Shown piece by piece: positions 1 through 6,091 of a stretch of 6,581 nt of DNA. The position numbers were made by a program, and so were the translations under genes. The stretch's first letter is position 1; each line of letters begins with the position of its first letter. This DNA comes from DASXMX01 sp035483795 (GTDB taxonomy: Bacteria > Planctomycetota > Phycisphaerae > Tepidisphaerales > Tepidisphaeraceae), in assembly GCA_035483795.1 (NCBI GenBank), contig DATHPP010000007.1, positions 1 through 6,581 on the forward strand, read 5' to 3'. The notes under the pieces are model-generated. The model searched no databases, was not told the origin of the DNA, and was given only the letters and a program-made list of their open reading frames with translations.

Positions 1-231
1 AACAATCAGGTCGCCCTATCCTGGTCGGCATCGACCGGGGCCACCGGCTACAACATTTACCGTGGCACAACCAAGGGTGGTGAGACCTTGCTCGCCAGCC
101 CCACAGGAACCGCTACCACGTATCTCGATACCGCTGCCAGCAACGGGACGACCTATTACTATGAGGTGACGGCCGTAAATGCGGGAGGCGAAAGCCCCCG
201 GTCGACGGAGGTGTCCGCAAGCCCGCAGGCG
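1..231 (+). repeat. Intragenic FnIII repeat, copy 1 (partial at window edge)
   Basis: This aligns without gaps to 805-1035 at an offset of exactly 804 bp (268 codons). By hand count, 187 of 231 bases match (81%) and 60 of 77 residues match (78%). It encodes an FnIII domain. The left limit is the window edge, so the repeat unit may extend further upstream. Confidence 0.9.
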
Positions 232-1545
232 CCGGTGCCTGGGGTGACGGGTCTCAATCCGACCATTGGTGGCTTGACTGGTGGTACAAACGTGAGCATC
301 ACCGGCAGCAACTTCACCGGCACCGAAGCAGTTTGGTTCGGGGGCGTGGCCGCCAGTTCGTTCACGGTCAATTCCGCCACGCAGATCACCGCCGTCGCCC
401 CGGCGGCCTTGGCCGCCGGCAGCGTTGACGTGACCGTTACCACAGCCGGCGGGACCTCGGCAACTTCGAGTGCCGATCGGTTCACCTATGTCGCCGCGCC
501 CAGCATTACCGCTCAGCCGGCCAGTCTGACGGTCAATGTCGGCCACTCAGCGTCCTTCAGCGTCTCTGCGGCCGGCACTGGGACTTTGACCTACCAATGG
601 CAGAAGTTGGTTAACGGGACCTGGACCAATATCAACGGCGCTACTTCGGGCACCTTCACCATTAACGCGGCCGCGACCACCGACGCCGGCAGTTACTGGG
701 TAATTGTCGCCAACACTGGTGGCAGCGTTACCAGCAACCCGGCGACGCTCACGGTCAACACTCCGGCCCCGGCCGCCCCCAATGGTCTTACCGCCGCCCC
801 CGGTGACAATCAGGTCTCCCTGTCGTGGTCGGCATCGAGCGGGGCGACGGGCTACCGGATTTACCGCGGCACGGCCACGGGCAGCGAGACCTTGTTCGCC
901 AGTCCCGCGGGAACGGGCACCACGTACGTCGATAGTGCAGCCGCCAACGGGACGACCTATTACTACGAAGTGACGGCCGTGAACTCGGGAGGTGAAAGCC
1001 CTCTGTCAGCGGAGGTGTCGGCAACTCCGCAGGCGCTGCCGACCAACATCGCCCTCATTGGCACCGCTTACAGATGGTGGGATCTGACCAGCCCCACCTC
1101 CAATGCGAACCGGGTCGCGGCCCCAGGGCTCAACGACGGCAACCTGACGAACAACGTCGTGCTGAGTGGCAGTGGCAGAAACGGCCAAGGCGACGACTAC
1201 AAGAACGCCTACGAAGCAGCGGGCATTCTGTGGAGCACCGCGCACAGCATTGTCCAAGTGACGTTCACCAACGGTTCGTTCAGTTCGAGTTATGACGGAG
1301 TCTTCGATGCCAACTTCGGTCTGCAATACACGACCGACGGCACTACGTGGCTTCCTGCCACTGGCTGGACCGTTACTCCGAATTACGCCTACAACTCCTC
1401 GTCAGCCGCCAACGTCACCTACACGTTCTCCGGTCCAGCTCTCACCGTGCTGGGTGTCCGTGTAGTAGGCCAGGTGCATACCAGCAACACGGGCACCAAT
1501 TCGTGGTTCGTCCGCGCAACGGAAGTCCAGGTATTCGGGCAGTAA
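1..1545 (+). CDS. Modular surface/secreted protein, C-terminal part (FnIII - IPT/TIG - Ig-like - FnIII - F5/8C-like); 5' end outside window
   Basis: The frame is open from base 1 to the TAA at 1543-1545 and gives 514 residues; no start is visible, so the gene continues upstream. Domains in window residues: partial fibronectin type III (1-77; WSAS, YNIYRG, TTYYYEVTAVN), IPT/TIG (about 79-164; LNPTIGGLTGGTNVSITGSN), Ig-like (about 167-252; YQWQK with W200 and DAGSYW at 228-233, where eukaryotic Ig domains have Cys), a second FnIII (about 257-345), then a C-terminal domain (349-514) opening NIALIGTAY, with GLNDGN at 376-381 and ending EVQVFG, which resembles F5/8 type C (discoidin) carbohydrate-binding modules. 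All are extracellular beta-sandwich folds, so a role in adhesion or glycan binding is inferred; no catalytic domain is visible. There is no dockerin, PEP-CTERM or sortase signal at the C-terminus. It converges on the dockerin protein gene. Domain calls are by eye; the F5/8C call is the least certain. Confidence 0.88.
   Translation, partial: NNQVALSWSASTGATGYNIYRGTTKGGETLLASPTGTATTYLDTAASNGTTYYYEVTAVNAGGESPRSTEVSASPQAPVPGVTGLNPTIGGLTGGTNVSITGSNFTGTEAVWFGGVAASSFTVNSATQITAVAPAALAAGSVDVTVTTAGGTSATSSADRFTYVAAPSITAQPASLTVNVGHSASFSVSAAGTGTLTYQWQKLVNGTWTNINGATSGTFTINAAATTDAGSYWVIVANTGGSVTSNPATLTVNTPAPAAPNGLTAAPGDNQVSLSWSASSGATGYRIYRGTATGSETLFASPAGTGTTYVDSAAANGTTYYYEVTAVNSGGESPLSAEVSATPQALPTNIALIGTAYRWWDLTSPTSNANRVAAPGLNDGNLTNNVVLSGSGRNGQGDDYKNAYEAAGILWSTAHSIVQVTFTNGSFSSSYDGVFDANFGLQYTTDGTTWLPATGWTVTPNYAYNSSSAANVTYTFSGPALTVLGVRVVGQVHTSNTGTNSWFVRATEVQVFGQ
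805..1035 (+). repeat. Intragenic FnIII repeat, copy 2
   Basis: Second copy of the FnIII module at 1-231. The best-conserved stretch encodes NGTTYYYEVTAVN near the end of the domain. The intervening IPT/TIG and Ig-like domains are not duplicated inside the window, so either the FnIII alone or a larger FnIII-TIG-Ig block may be the repeating unit. Confidence 0.9.
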
Positions 1546-1548
1546 AGT

Positions 1549-1677
1549 TCATGTCGTCGGTAAGCCCCCGTAGACGAGGGACTCGTCGTCGAGATGTTGA
1601 CTGTATCGTCGCTCGGGCCGTTGGCGACTCAATACCGTCGCCGCCAGCGCAGCAAAGTTATCGCGATTCTTCAGCAT
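1549..1677 (-). CDS. Candidate small ORF, 42 aa, unknown function
   Basis: On the minus strand an ATG at 1677-1675 opens a 42-residue frame ending in TGA at 1551-1549. Its start is preceded by a perfect AGGAGG (1687-1682) with a short spacer of 4 bases. The peptide begins MLKNRDNFAALAATVLSR and is charged and polar, with no membrane segment or signal peptide. It lies 176 bp downstream of the dockerin gene on the same strand and ends 4 bp from the stop of the convergent gene. I do not recognise the protein. The strong Shine-Dalgarno is the only positive evidence; short ORFs like this also arise by chance, so this is a candidate only. Confidence 0.25.
   Translation of the reverse strand: MLKNRDNFAALAATVLSRQRPERRYSQHLDDESLVYGGLPTT
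1573..1587 (+). terminator. Weak hairpin downstream of modular protein gene
   Basis: GACGAG (1573-1578), loop GGA, CTCGTC (1582-1587): a perfect 6-bp stem starting 28 bases after the TAA at 1545. No U-run follows, so intrinsic termination is unproven; it may be a processing or pausing structure or chance. Confidence 0.22.
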
Positions 1678-1831
1678 GCTCCCTCCTCACCGGGGCTCTT
1701 TGATACCGCCGGCCTTTCAGTAAGCTCCAGACGGAAGTTCATTCAAAATGTTGCACCCTTGCCCGCAATACGGCGGCGTCTCGAACTGTCGATGCGGACC
1801 AGCGGGCCTCAGCGGAGCATCACGATCTTCC

Positions 1832-1854
1832 AGAACCGAAGCGGATGAGGTTCT
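1832..1854 (-). terminator. Weak hairpin at stop codon of dockerin protein gene
   Basis: AGAACC (1832-1837) and GGTTCT (1849-1854) form a perfect 6-bp inverted repeat with an 11-base loop. On the minus-strand transcript the first arm starts inside the TAA stop codon. No U-tract follows, so a terminator role is only a possibility. Confidence 0.2.
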
Positions 1855-4502
1855 TACCGCCGCTTCCTGGCCGACAGCTTTGACGGATGCGGGTGATGAA
1901 CTGCCGGCCCCGCCGTTCCCGTCGCGTGGATTGCCGGGACCAAGCGCGGCGACGGATCGCCGTCCGAGCTACTCGTACTTGGCGGCATGGCGATTGTCGC
2001 GGTCGCGGAGACCGCCAGCGGCGGCGTCTGGCTGCCCAACGCCGTGTTCAAGGTGAAGAGCAATGCCTGAAGATCGGCGCTGTTGACCTGGCCATCGTAG
2101 TTGAAATCGCCATTGTCCCAGGCGCCGGCGCGATTCAGGCTCGCCAGCAGGAGCTGGAGGTCGGCGCTGTTGACCTGCCCGTCCAGATTCGCATCGCCGC
2201 TCAAAGTGTATTTCAACTCGATCGTGTTCGGCGTGGTGTTCACGCCCTGGCCATCAGCGGAGTCAGCGAAGCCGATGGCGGTGTTGTGGTTCGGGTTGGC
2301 CTGGGCGGCGGCGGAAGTGATGACGCCGATGGTTGCAGTGGGCGTGCCGTTCCAGGCGCCGTTGTTATAGCCGGTCTTCAGATAGCTCTCGATGAGCGCC
2401 AGCGGATCGGACATGGGATTGACGTAGTTGATGTAGACGGTGCTGCGGTTCAGGTTGAGTGTGGTGCCGTTGAGATTGTTGGTTCCACTCAGGCCATTAA
2501 GGGTGAAAACCCCATTCAGGTTGACCAGGCGCGGCAGCGGATTGCCCGAGGTGTAATCCAGCGCGATCGAATCGCTGCTGCCCTGCCCGTTGATGGTCAG
2601 CGTCGCGGCGGACGCGGTACTGTCAATGTTGAAAGTGCTGCCTCCGCTGCCGCCATTCAGCGTAATAGCGCTCACCGAATCGCTGGCGTAGTTGATGGCG
2701 GCCGGCGCCAGGCCGGTCACGGAGACGGCATTCACGACGACTGTCCTGGGCGTTGGGTCGGATGAATCGTCGAGAGTGAGGGTATAGGTGGAAGCGGGAT
2801 CGGTGATGGTGAGCGGCGAGTTGATGTCCTGCAAACCGCTCGAGTCGCCTACGTTCACTGCGTCGATCCCCGCACCGATGACCGTCGTGGGCAATTCCGT
2901 CGACTGAACGGCAATCGTGTCACTTCCACCGATACCCTCGATGACGACGTTCGAATAATCGGACGGGTTGTAGCTGGTGATGGCGCCGTTCACGTCCGCC
3001 TGGAGCATCGCGCCGCCAGTACCGCTCAGTGAGATGGTGTCGTTGCCGGAGGTTCCGGTGATGTACAACGTGGAGGGGAACGTGAACAGGTCTGCCGACG
3101 TCTTGGCCGACGTCCCGTAGCCGAAGATCGGGGCGTTAACGTTGGCGTTGGGGTTGTCGCTGATGTTGTCGGTTTCGTTCTGCCCCGATTGGACTGTTAC
3201 ATCCACCGTTCCCGAGCCGCCGGGGACGACGACGGAAAGTTGAGTGTCGCTCAATGCGGTAACCGAATTGGCGGGAGTGGTGCCGAAGAGCACTTTCAAC
3301 TGCCCCGCGGCGCCGGAGAAGTTCTGGCCGTTGACGGTGATGGTGCTGCCGGGCGAGGCGCTCGCTGCACTCAGGCTGCTAACGACCGGGGTGAGGTTGA
3401 CGACCTGAAAATCGCCCGCGTTGAGCGCCAGCAGTCCATTTGAGGCGAAGATGTCGTTCAGAGTCCAAGTCAGGCTGATGTTATTGCCGGCGTCCACCGA
3501 TGCTGAGACGCCAGTGACGAACATCGCACTGCCGGCATCGGCAAGGATCAGCCCGTACTGCTGCATGGCTCGTGCGACGATCTGGGACTCCGGAGGCATG
3601 TTGTTGATCAGGGTGTCGATGGCCGGCGTGTTCTGCAGGCGCAATCGGCCGCCCATAGGGAGATTGTCGGCGCCCTGCGACGTGCCGACCATGTGCGAGG
3701 CCGGGTAAATGTATTGCGGGTTGATATCGCCGGCCGGCAGGGTAAATCGCAAGGCATGGTCGATGACCCCCTGGCCTCCCTGCGAAACCGGCAATCCCTC
3801 GTCGGGCCGGGCCAGGCCGGCCAAGATCGACAATCCCGCGGCGTCCGCCGACGTGGCCCCCAGCGTGCGGAACTCGTCGGTGTTCATGTTCCAGACGGTT
3901 TCCTGGGCGGCATGCCACATGCCGTCAGTATGAGGAAGCTCAACGCCGTTCGTATTGGGGAACAAATTCGGATCGGTGGGCCGGCTCACTCCGAAAAGCT
4001 CATACGCGGTGTTGTTGTCCTCGTCCCAGACGATCAGGTGAGAGTCGCCACGTTGATTAGCGTTATAGCCGGGGCCGTTGGAATTCGGCCCGTTCTGGTA
4101 ATCGCCCTCGATGACGGCATTGGCGGGAATGGGCACCGGTTCGAGGTCGCTCTGATCAGGGTAGTTGTCGATGATGACGTTCACCTTGGCGGTGCTGTTG
4201 CCGTGCACCACGTTGTAAGGAATGCCATACAAGGGGCTCGTGCCGTTGGCGGAATTGTCCGCGCCCCAGTCGGGGTGGAGACGGATTGAGGCGCCGATAT
4301 GGGCGATGATGGCCCCCGAGTTGGCAGCCACCGGCGCGTTGCTGATGTTCTGATTCCAGGCGTTATCGAGGGGAAAAACCTGCTGGCCGAGCAGGGTCAG
4401 CATGACTCGGCGCTCCAGCTTCTCGATTTCCATCATGTTGCTTCGGCGATCGTGCCGGACCGGACGCAACGGGCCCCGCCCCTGGTTACGATGACCAGAC
4501 AT
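1854..4502 (-). CDS. Exported planctomycete-type protein: LEPR-XLL-like motif, uncharacterised N-terminal domain, IPT/TIG, repetitive beta region, dockerin type I pair, basic tail
   Basis: 882 residues with the start at 4502, chosen because AAGGAG (4516-4511) lies 8 bases upstream; the in-frame ATG at 4556 would add 18 residues without such a site. Residues 25-36 (EIEKLERRVMLT) match the LEPR-XLL motif of planctomycete surface proteins, with Arg for Pro. Residues 43-372 form one domain (FPLDNAWN at 43, LHPDWG, DSHLIVWDED, TSADAAGLSI, HALRFTLP, YPASH, LPMGGRLRL, ILADAGSAMFVTG); I recall similar bacterial proteins of unknown function. IPT/TIG spans about 373-475. Residues 477-695 are Ser/Thr/Gly/Asn-rich and beta-type, with RTX-like GTSGNDTISL at 483-492. 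The dockerin pair has loop ligands D770, N772, D774, N778, D781 and D799, N801, D803, N807, D810. The tail (820-882) is rich in Pro, Ser and His and ends KLSARKRR. Location outside the cytoplasm is inferred; biochemical function is unknown. Confidence 0.9.
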   Translation of the reverse strand: MSGHRNQGRGPLRPVRHDRRSNMMEIEKLERRVMLTLLGQQVFPLDNAWNQNISNAPVAANSGAIIAHIGASIRLHPDWGADNSANGTSPLYGIPYNVVHGNSTAKVNVIIDNYPDQSDLEPVPIPANAVIEGDYQNGPNSNGPGYNANQRGDSHLIVWDEDNNTAYELFGVSRPTDPNLFPNTNGVELPHTDGMWHAAQETVWNMNTDEFRTLGATSADAAGLSILAGLARPDEGLPVSQGGQGVIDHALRFTLPAGDINPQYIYPASHMVGTSQGADNLPMGGRLRLQNTPAIDTLINNMPPESQIVARAMQQYGLILADAGSAMFVTGVSASVDAGNNISLTWTLNDIFASNGLLALNAGDFQVVNLTPVVSSLSAASASPGSTITVNGQNFSGAAGQLKVLFGTTPANSVTALSDTQLSVVVPGGSGTVDVTVQSGQNETDNISDNPNANVNAPIFGYGTSAKTSADLFTFPSTLYITGTSGNDTISLSGTGGAMLQADVNGAITSYNPSDYSNVVIEGIGGSDTIAVQSTELPTTVIGAGIDAVNVGDSSGLQDINSPLTITDPASTYTLTLDDSSDPTPRTVVVNAVSVTGLAPAAINYASDSVSAITLNGGSGGSTFNIDSTASAATLTINGQGSSDSIALDYTSGNPLPRLVNLNGVFTLNGLSGTNNLNGTTLNLNRSTVYINYVNPMSDPLALIESYLKTGYNNGAWNGTPTATIGVITSAAAQANPNHNTAIGFADSADGQGVNTTPNTIELKYTLSGDANLDGQVNSADLQLLLASLNRAGAWDNGDFNYDGQVNSADLQALLFTLNTALGSQTPPLAVSATATIAMPPSTSSSDGDPSPRLVPAIHATGTAGPAVHHPHPSKLSARKRR
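2055..2201 (-). other. Dockerin type I duplicated calcium-binding segment
   Basis: Two tandem 23-residue segments (protein residues 768-790 and 797-819) share the core DGQVNSADLQ. Each has the 12-residue F-hand pattern D-x-N-x-D-G-x-x-N-x-x-D followed by a Leu-rich helix. In clostridial cellulosomes such pairs bind cohesins. In planctomycetes and their relatives, similar pairs occur in many large extracellular proteins whose cohesin partner is often unclear. No cohesin gene is visible in this window. Confidence 0.9.
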
Positions 4503-4510
4503 TGGACAAA

Positions 4511-4529
4511 CTCCTTCGCGCAAGAAGGA
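4511..4529 (-). promoter_or_regulatory. Shine-Dalgarno of dockerin protein gene inside a perfect hairpin
   Basis: On the minus-strand transcript the order is UCCUUC (4529-4524), loop UUGCGC, GAAGGA (4517-4512), then G at 4511. The two arms are perfectly complementary over 6 bp. The ribosome-binding site AAGGAG occupies 4516-4511, so five of its six bases are paired in the hairpin. It sits 8 bases before the ATG at 4502, which fixes the start and suggests that translation initiation could be limited by this structure. Confidence 0.55.
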
Positions 4530-4678
4530 CCAAATCTCGAACCTGCGTGGCATCATGCGCAGGCGATGTTACAGGGCGCTGATCGAAGGCAACACGCCGG
4601 AATTCGGTGATTCATGAAAATAGAGTGCTGGTCGCGGCGGGCGAGAAGCGAGTACAGTTCACCTCAACCAAGCGACCT

Positions 4679-4684
4679 GGAGAG
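4679..4684 (+). promoter_or_regulatory. Ribosome-binding site of TIGR03032-like gene
   Basis: GGAGAG at 4679-4684, with 5 bases to the ATG at 4690 (7 bases if counted from the GGAG core). This supports 4690 as the true start. Confidence 0.6.
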
Positions 4685-4689
4685 TCACA

Positions 4690-5766
4690 ATGGCCGAGCG
4701 AGGAATCGAACTGGAATTTCGCGACATTTGCTGCTCGCATTCGGAGAGCCTTCCAGCACTGCTGGCGCAACTGCGTCTGTCGATTCTAATCTCCACTTAT
4801 CAGACCGGCCATCTGGTTGTCGTCGCGTGCCGGCAAGGCCGGCTCGTCATGACGTTCCATCAATTCCAGCGCGCCATGGGCATTGCGGTCAAGCCAGGAA
4901 CGATCGCCGTGTGCACTCGGAAGGAAGTGTGGTTCCTGCGGGATTCATCCGACATTGCCGCCAAGCTCCAGCCCTCCGGACAGCATGATGCCTGCTTCCT
5001 GGCTCGCACCAGTCACTTCACGGACGACATTGAGGCCCACGAGTCGGCCTGGATCGGCGGTGAGTTCTGGGTCGTGAACACGCTTTTCTCGTGCCTTTCG
5101 GCCCTGCACCCGCATTACAGCTTCGCGCCGCGTTGGCGGCCGTCGTTTGTGTCGGTTTTGCGTCCCGAGGACCGCTGCCATCTGAATGGTCTGGCCGTCG
5201 CCGATGGCCGACCGCGCTACGTCACGGCCCTGGCAGAAACGGACTCCCCGGCAGGCTGGCGCGCGGTCAAACAGAACGGCGGCTGTCTGATCGAAATCCC
5301 CAGCGGCCGTCTGCTGGTCCGCGGACTGTCCCTTCCTCATTCGCCAAGATTAGCTGGAAATCAGATTTTCTTTCTCCATTCCGGCCACGGTTCTCTGGAT
5401 GTCGCGGATTCTCAAACCGGCCAGGTGACGACGGTCGCCCCGGTGCCAGGCGTTGCCCGCGGTCTGGCCCTCTACGGTGGGTACGCCCTCGTCGGCCTCT
5501 CCAAAGCCCGGCCTACGCTGGAGGGAGTCCCCATCGTTGCTCGACGCGACCCGTTGCGATGCGGATTGTGGTTGATCGATCTGCGGATCGGGGCAATCGC
5601 CGCCCATCTGGAGTTCTCCACCGGCGTGGAGGAAATCTTCGACGTTCAGGTACTGCCGGGGATTGTGTTTCCGTATATTTCCGGGCCTTCAGCCGTCAAC
5701 GACACCGGGCAGCCACTGTGGACCATTCCCCCGGACCCGGCCAGTGCCCACCAAAGCCTGGGATGA
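4690..5766 (+). CDS. TIGR03032 / DUF4915-like family protein
   Basis: 358 residues from ATG 4690 to TGA 5764-5766, a full-length member as far as I can judge. The conserved blocks I associate with the TIGR03032 (DUF4915) family are all present in order: STYQTGHLV (35-43), DACFL (100-104), WVVNTLFSCL (127-136), FAPRWRPSF (145-153), EDRCHLNGLA (160-169), GRPRYVTAL (173-181), GLSLPHSPR (212-220), VGLSKAR (268-274) and EEIFDVQVLPG (314-324). There is no signal peptide or membrane segment, so it is probably cytoplasmic. The family has no established biochemical function. The spaced GL/G-x-L strands and the HLNGLAV block suggest a beta-propeller-like fold, which is inference. It stands alone: the gene to the left is divergent and the next to the right is 325 bp away. 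The family call is from memory of its motifs. Confidence 0.85.
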   Translation: MAERGIELEFRDICCSHSESLPALLAQLRLSILISTYQTGHLVVVACRQGRLVMTFHQFQRAMGIAVKPGTIAVCTRKEVWFLRDSSDIAAKLQPSGQHDACFLARTSHFTDDIEAHESAWIGGEFWVVNTLFSCLSALHPHYSFAPRWRPSFVSVLRPEDRCHLNGLAVADGRPRYVTALAETDSPAGWRAVKQNGGCLIEIPSGRLLVRGLSLPHSPRLAGNQIFFLHSGHGSLDVADSQTGQVTTVAPVPGVARGLALYGGYALVGLSKARPTLEGVPIVARRDPLRCGLWLIDLRIGAIAAHLEFSTGVEEIFDVQVLPGIVFPYISGPSAVNDTGQPLWTIPPDPASAHQSLG

Positions 5767-6044
5767 AGGATCGGAGCGTCTTTCGACTATGCTACTGCGC
5801 GGATGGCCAGGACGCTTCTCAGTGCCGCCAAGATTCGCCAGTACCGCCAGCGGCTCGGGCTCCGCCAGAGACAGACAGTGTTGCTCGGGGGCTGGCAGCG
5901 CGGTCAAAGCTAGAACAAGCTGGAGGCACGGGACAGCGACGCCTTCGGAAGGTCCGACGAACAACCGCGATGTAAATATTCTGAAGTTGGCTGCCTTGGC
6001 CGTCCGTGCGCGCATGGTGATCGGGTGCGCGTCTCGTGCCGAGG

Positions 6045-6071
6045 GTGCGTCCTGCCACTGAGGGGACGCAC
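6045..6071 (+). promoter_or_regulatory. Leader hairpin upstream of thioredoxin-like gene
   Basis: GTGCGTCC (6045-6052) and GGACGCAC (6064-6071) form a perfect 8-bp stem with an 11-base loop, ending 8 bases before the ribosome-binding site. There is no U-run, so it is unlikely to be an intrinsic terminator. A structured 5' leader or a protein-binding palindrome are alternatives. Confidence 0.35.
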
Positions 6072-6079
6072 AACCGTGG

Positions 6080-6085
6080 AAGGAG
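6080..6085 (+). promoter_or_regulatory. Ribosome-binding site of thioredoxin-like gene
   Basis: AAGGAG with a 6-base spacer to the ATG at 6092, an optimal arrangement that fixes this start. Confidence 0.75.
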
Positions 6086-6091
6086 ATCGTT

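Larger units (their letters stand above)
1546..1853. other. Spacer between convergent genes, no confident gene
   Basis: This 308-bp stretch separates the stop of the modular protein (+) from the stop of the dockerin protein (-). The plus-strand frames here are not recognisable and have no convincing ribosome-binding site. It holds three weak items listed separately: an inverted repeat at 1573-1587, an inverted repeat at 1832-1854 overlapping the dockerin gene stop codon, and a minus-strand 42-codon ORF (1549-1677) preceded by a perfect AGGAGG. I see no tRNA, insertion-sequence end or repeat array. Confidence 0.6.
4503..4689. promoter_or_regulatory. Divergent intergenic region between dockerin protein and TIGR03032-like gene
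   Basis: This 187-bp region must hold the promoters of both divergent genes. I could not find a sigma70-type pair with good -35 and -10 boxes and correct spacing on either strand. Weak -10-like hexamers exist (TAGAGT at 4621-4626 on plus; TATTTT at 4621-4616 on minus) without a matching -35. An 8-bp palindrome, TTCATGAA, at 4611-4618 is near the middle and is a possible operator or chance. Confidence 0.4.
5767..6091. other. Gap without a recognisable gene upstream of the thioredoxin-like gene
   Basis: This 325-bp stretch contains no frame I can support. The frame of the preceding gene stays open after its TGA until a TAG at 5911-5913 and includes an ATG at 5803, giving a 36-residue basic peptide that I do not recognise and that lacks a good ribosome-binding site. 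An AT-rich patch at 5971-5982 with a TG-n start is weakly like an extended -10 element, but there is no -35. A leader hairpin and a Shine-Dalgarno occupy the last 50 bases. No tRNA or strong terminator is seen. Confidence 0.55.

Noticed and set aside
1887..2765. Long plus-strand frame of 292 codons opposite the dockerin gene
   Set aside because: It lies wholly antisense to the dockerin and beta-rich coding region, has low-complexity Arg/Gly/Ala composition and no family resemblance; a high-GC shadow.
3693..4289. Plus-strand frame of 198 codons opposite the N-terminal domain of the dockerin protein
   Set aside because: Val/Gly/Arg-rich shadow of a strongly conserved protein region on the other strand.
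4598..4626. Possible sigma70 promoter around TAGAGT for the TIGR03032-like gene
   Set aside because: The -10-like hexamer matches only 4 of 6 positions and nothing like TTGACA lies at the proper spacing.
5803..5913. 36-codon ORF in the gap, in frame after the TIGR03032-like stop
   Set aside because: No convincing ribosome-binding site, basic low-information peptide, and no recognisable homologue; could be leftover coding sequence but cannot be supported.
5091..5975. Plus-strand frame of 294 codons overlapping the TIGR03032-like gene
   Set aside because: Composition is Arg/Pro/Ser-rich and it overlaps a gene with clear conserved motifs in another frame; a shadow that continues by chance into the gap.
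5954..5982. Possible promoter at the AT-rich patch upstream of the thioredoxin-like gene
   Set aside because: Only a weak extended -10-like element and no -35; the AT-rich patch alone is not enough.
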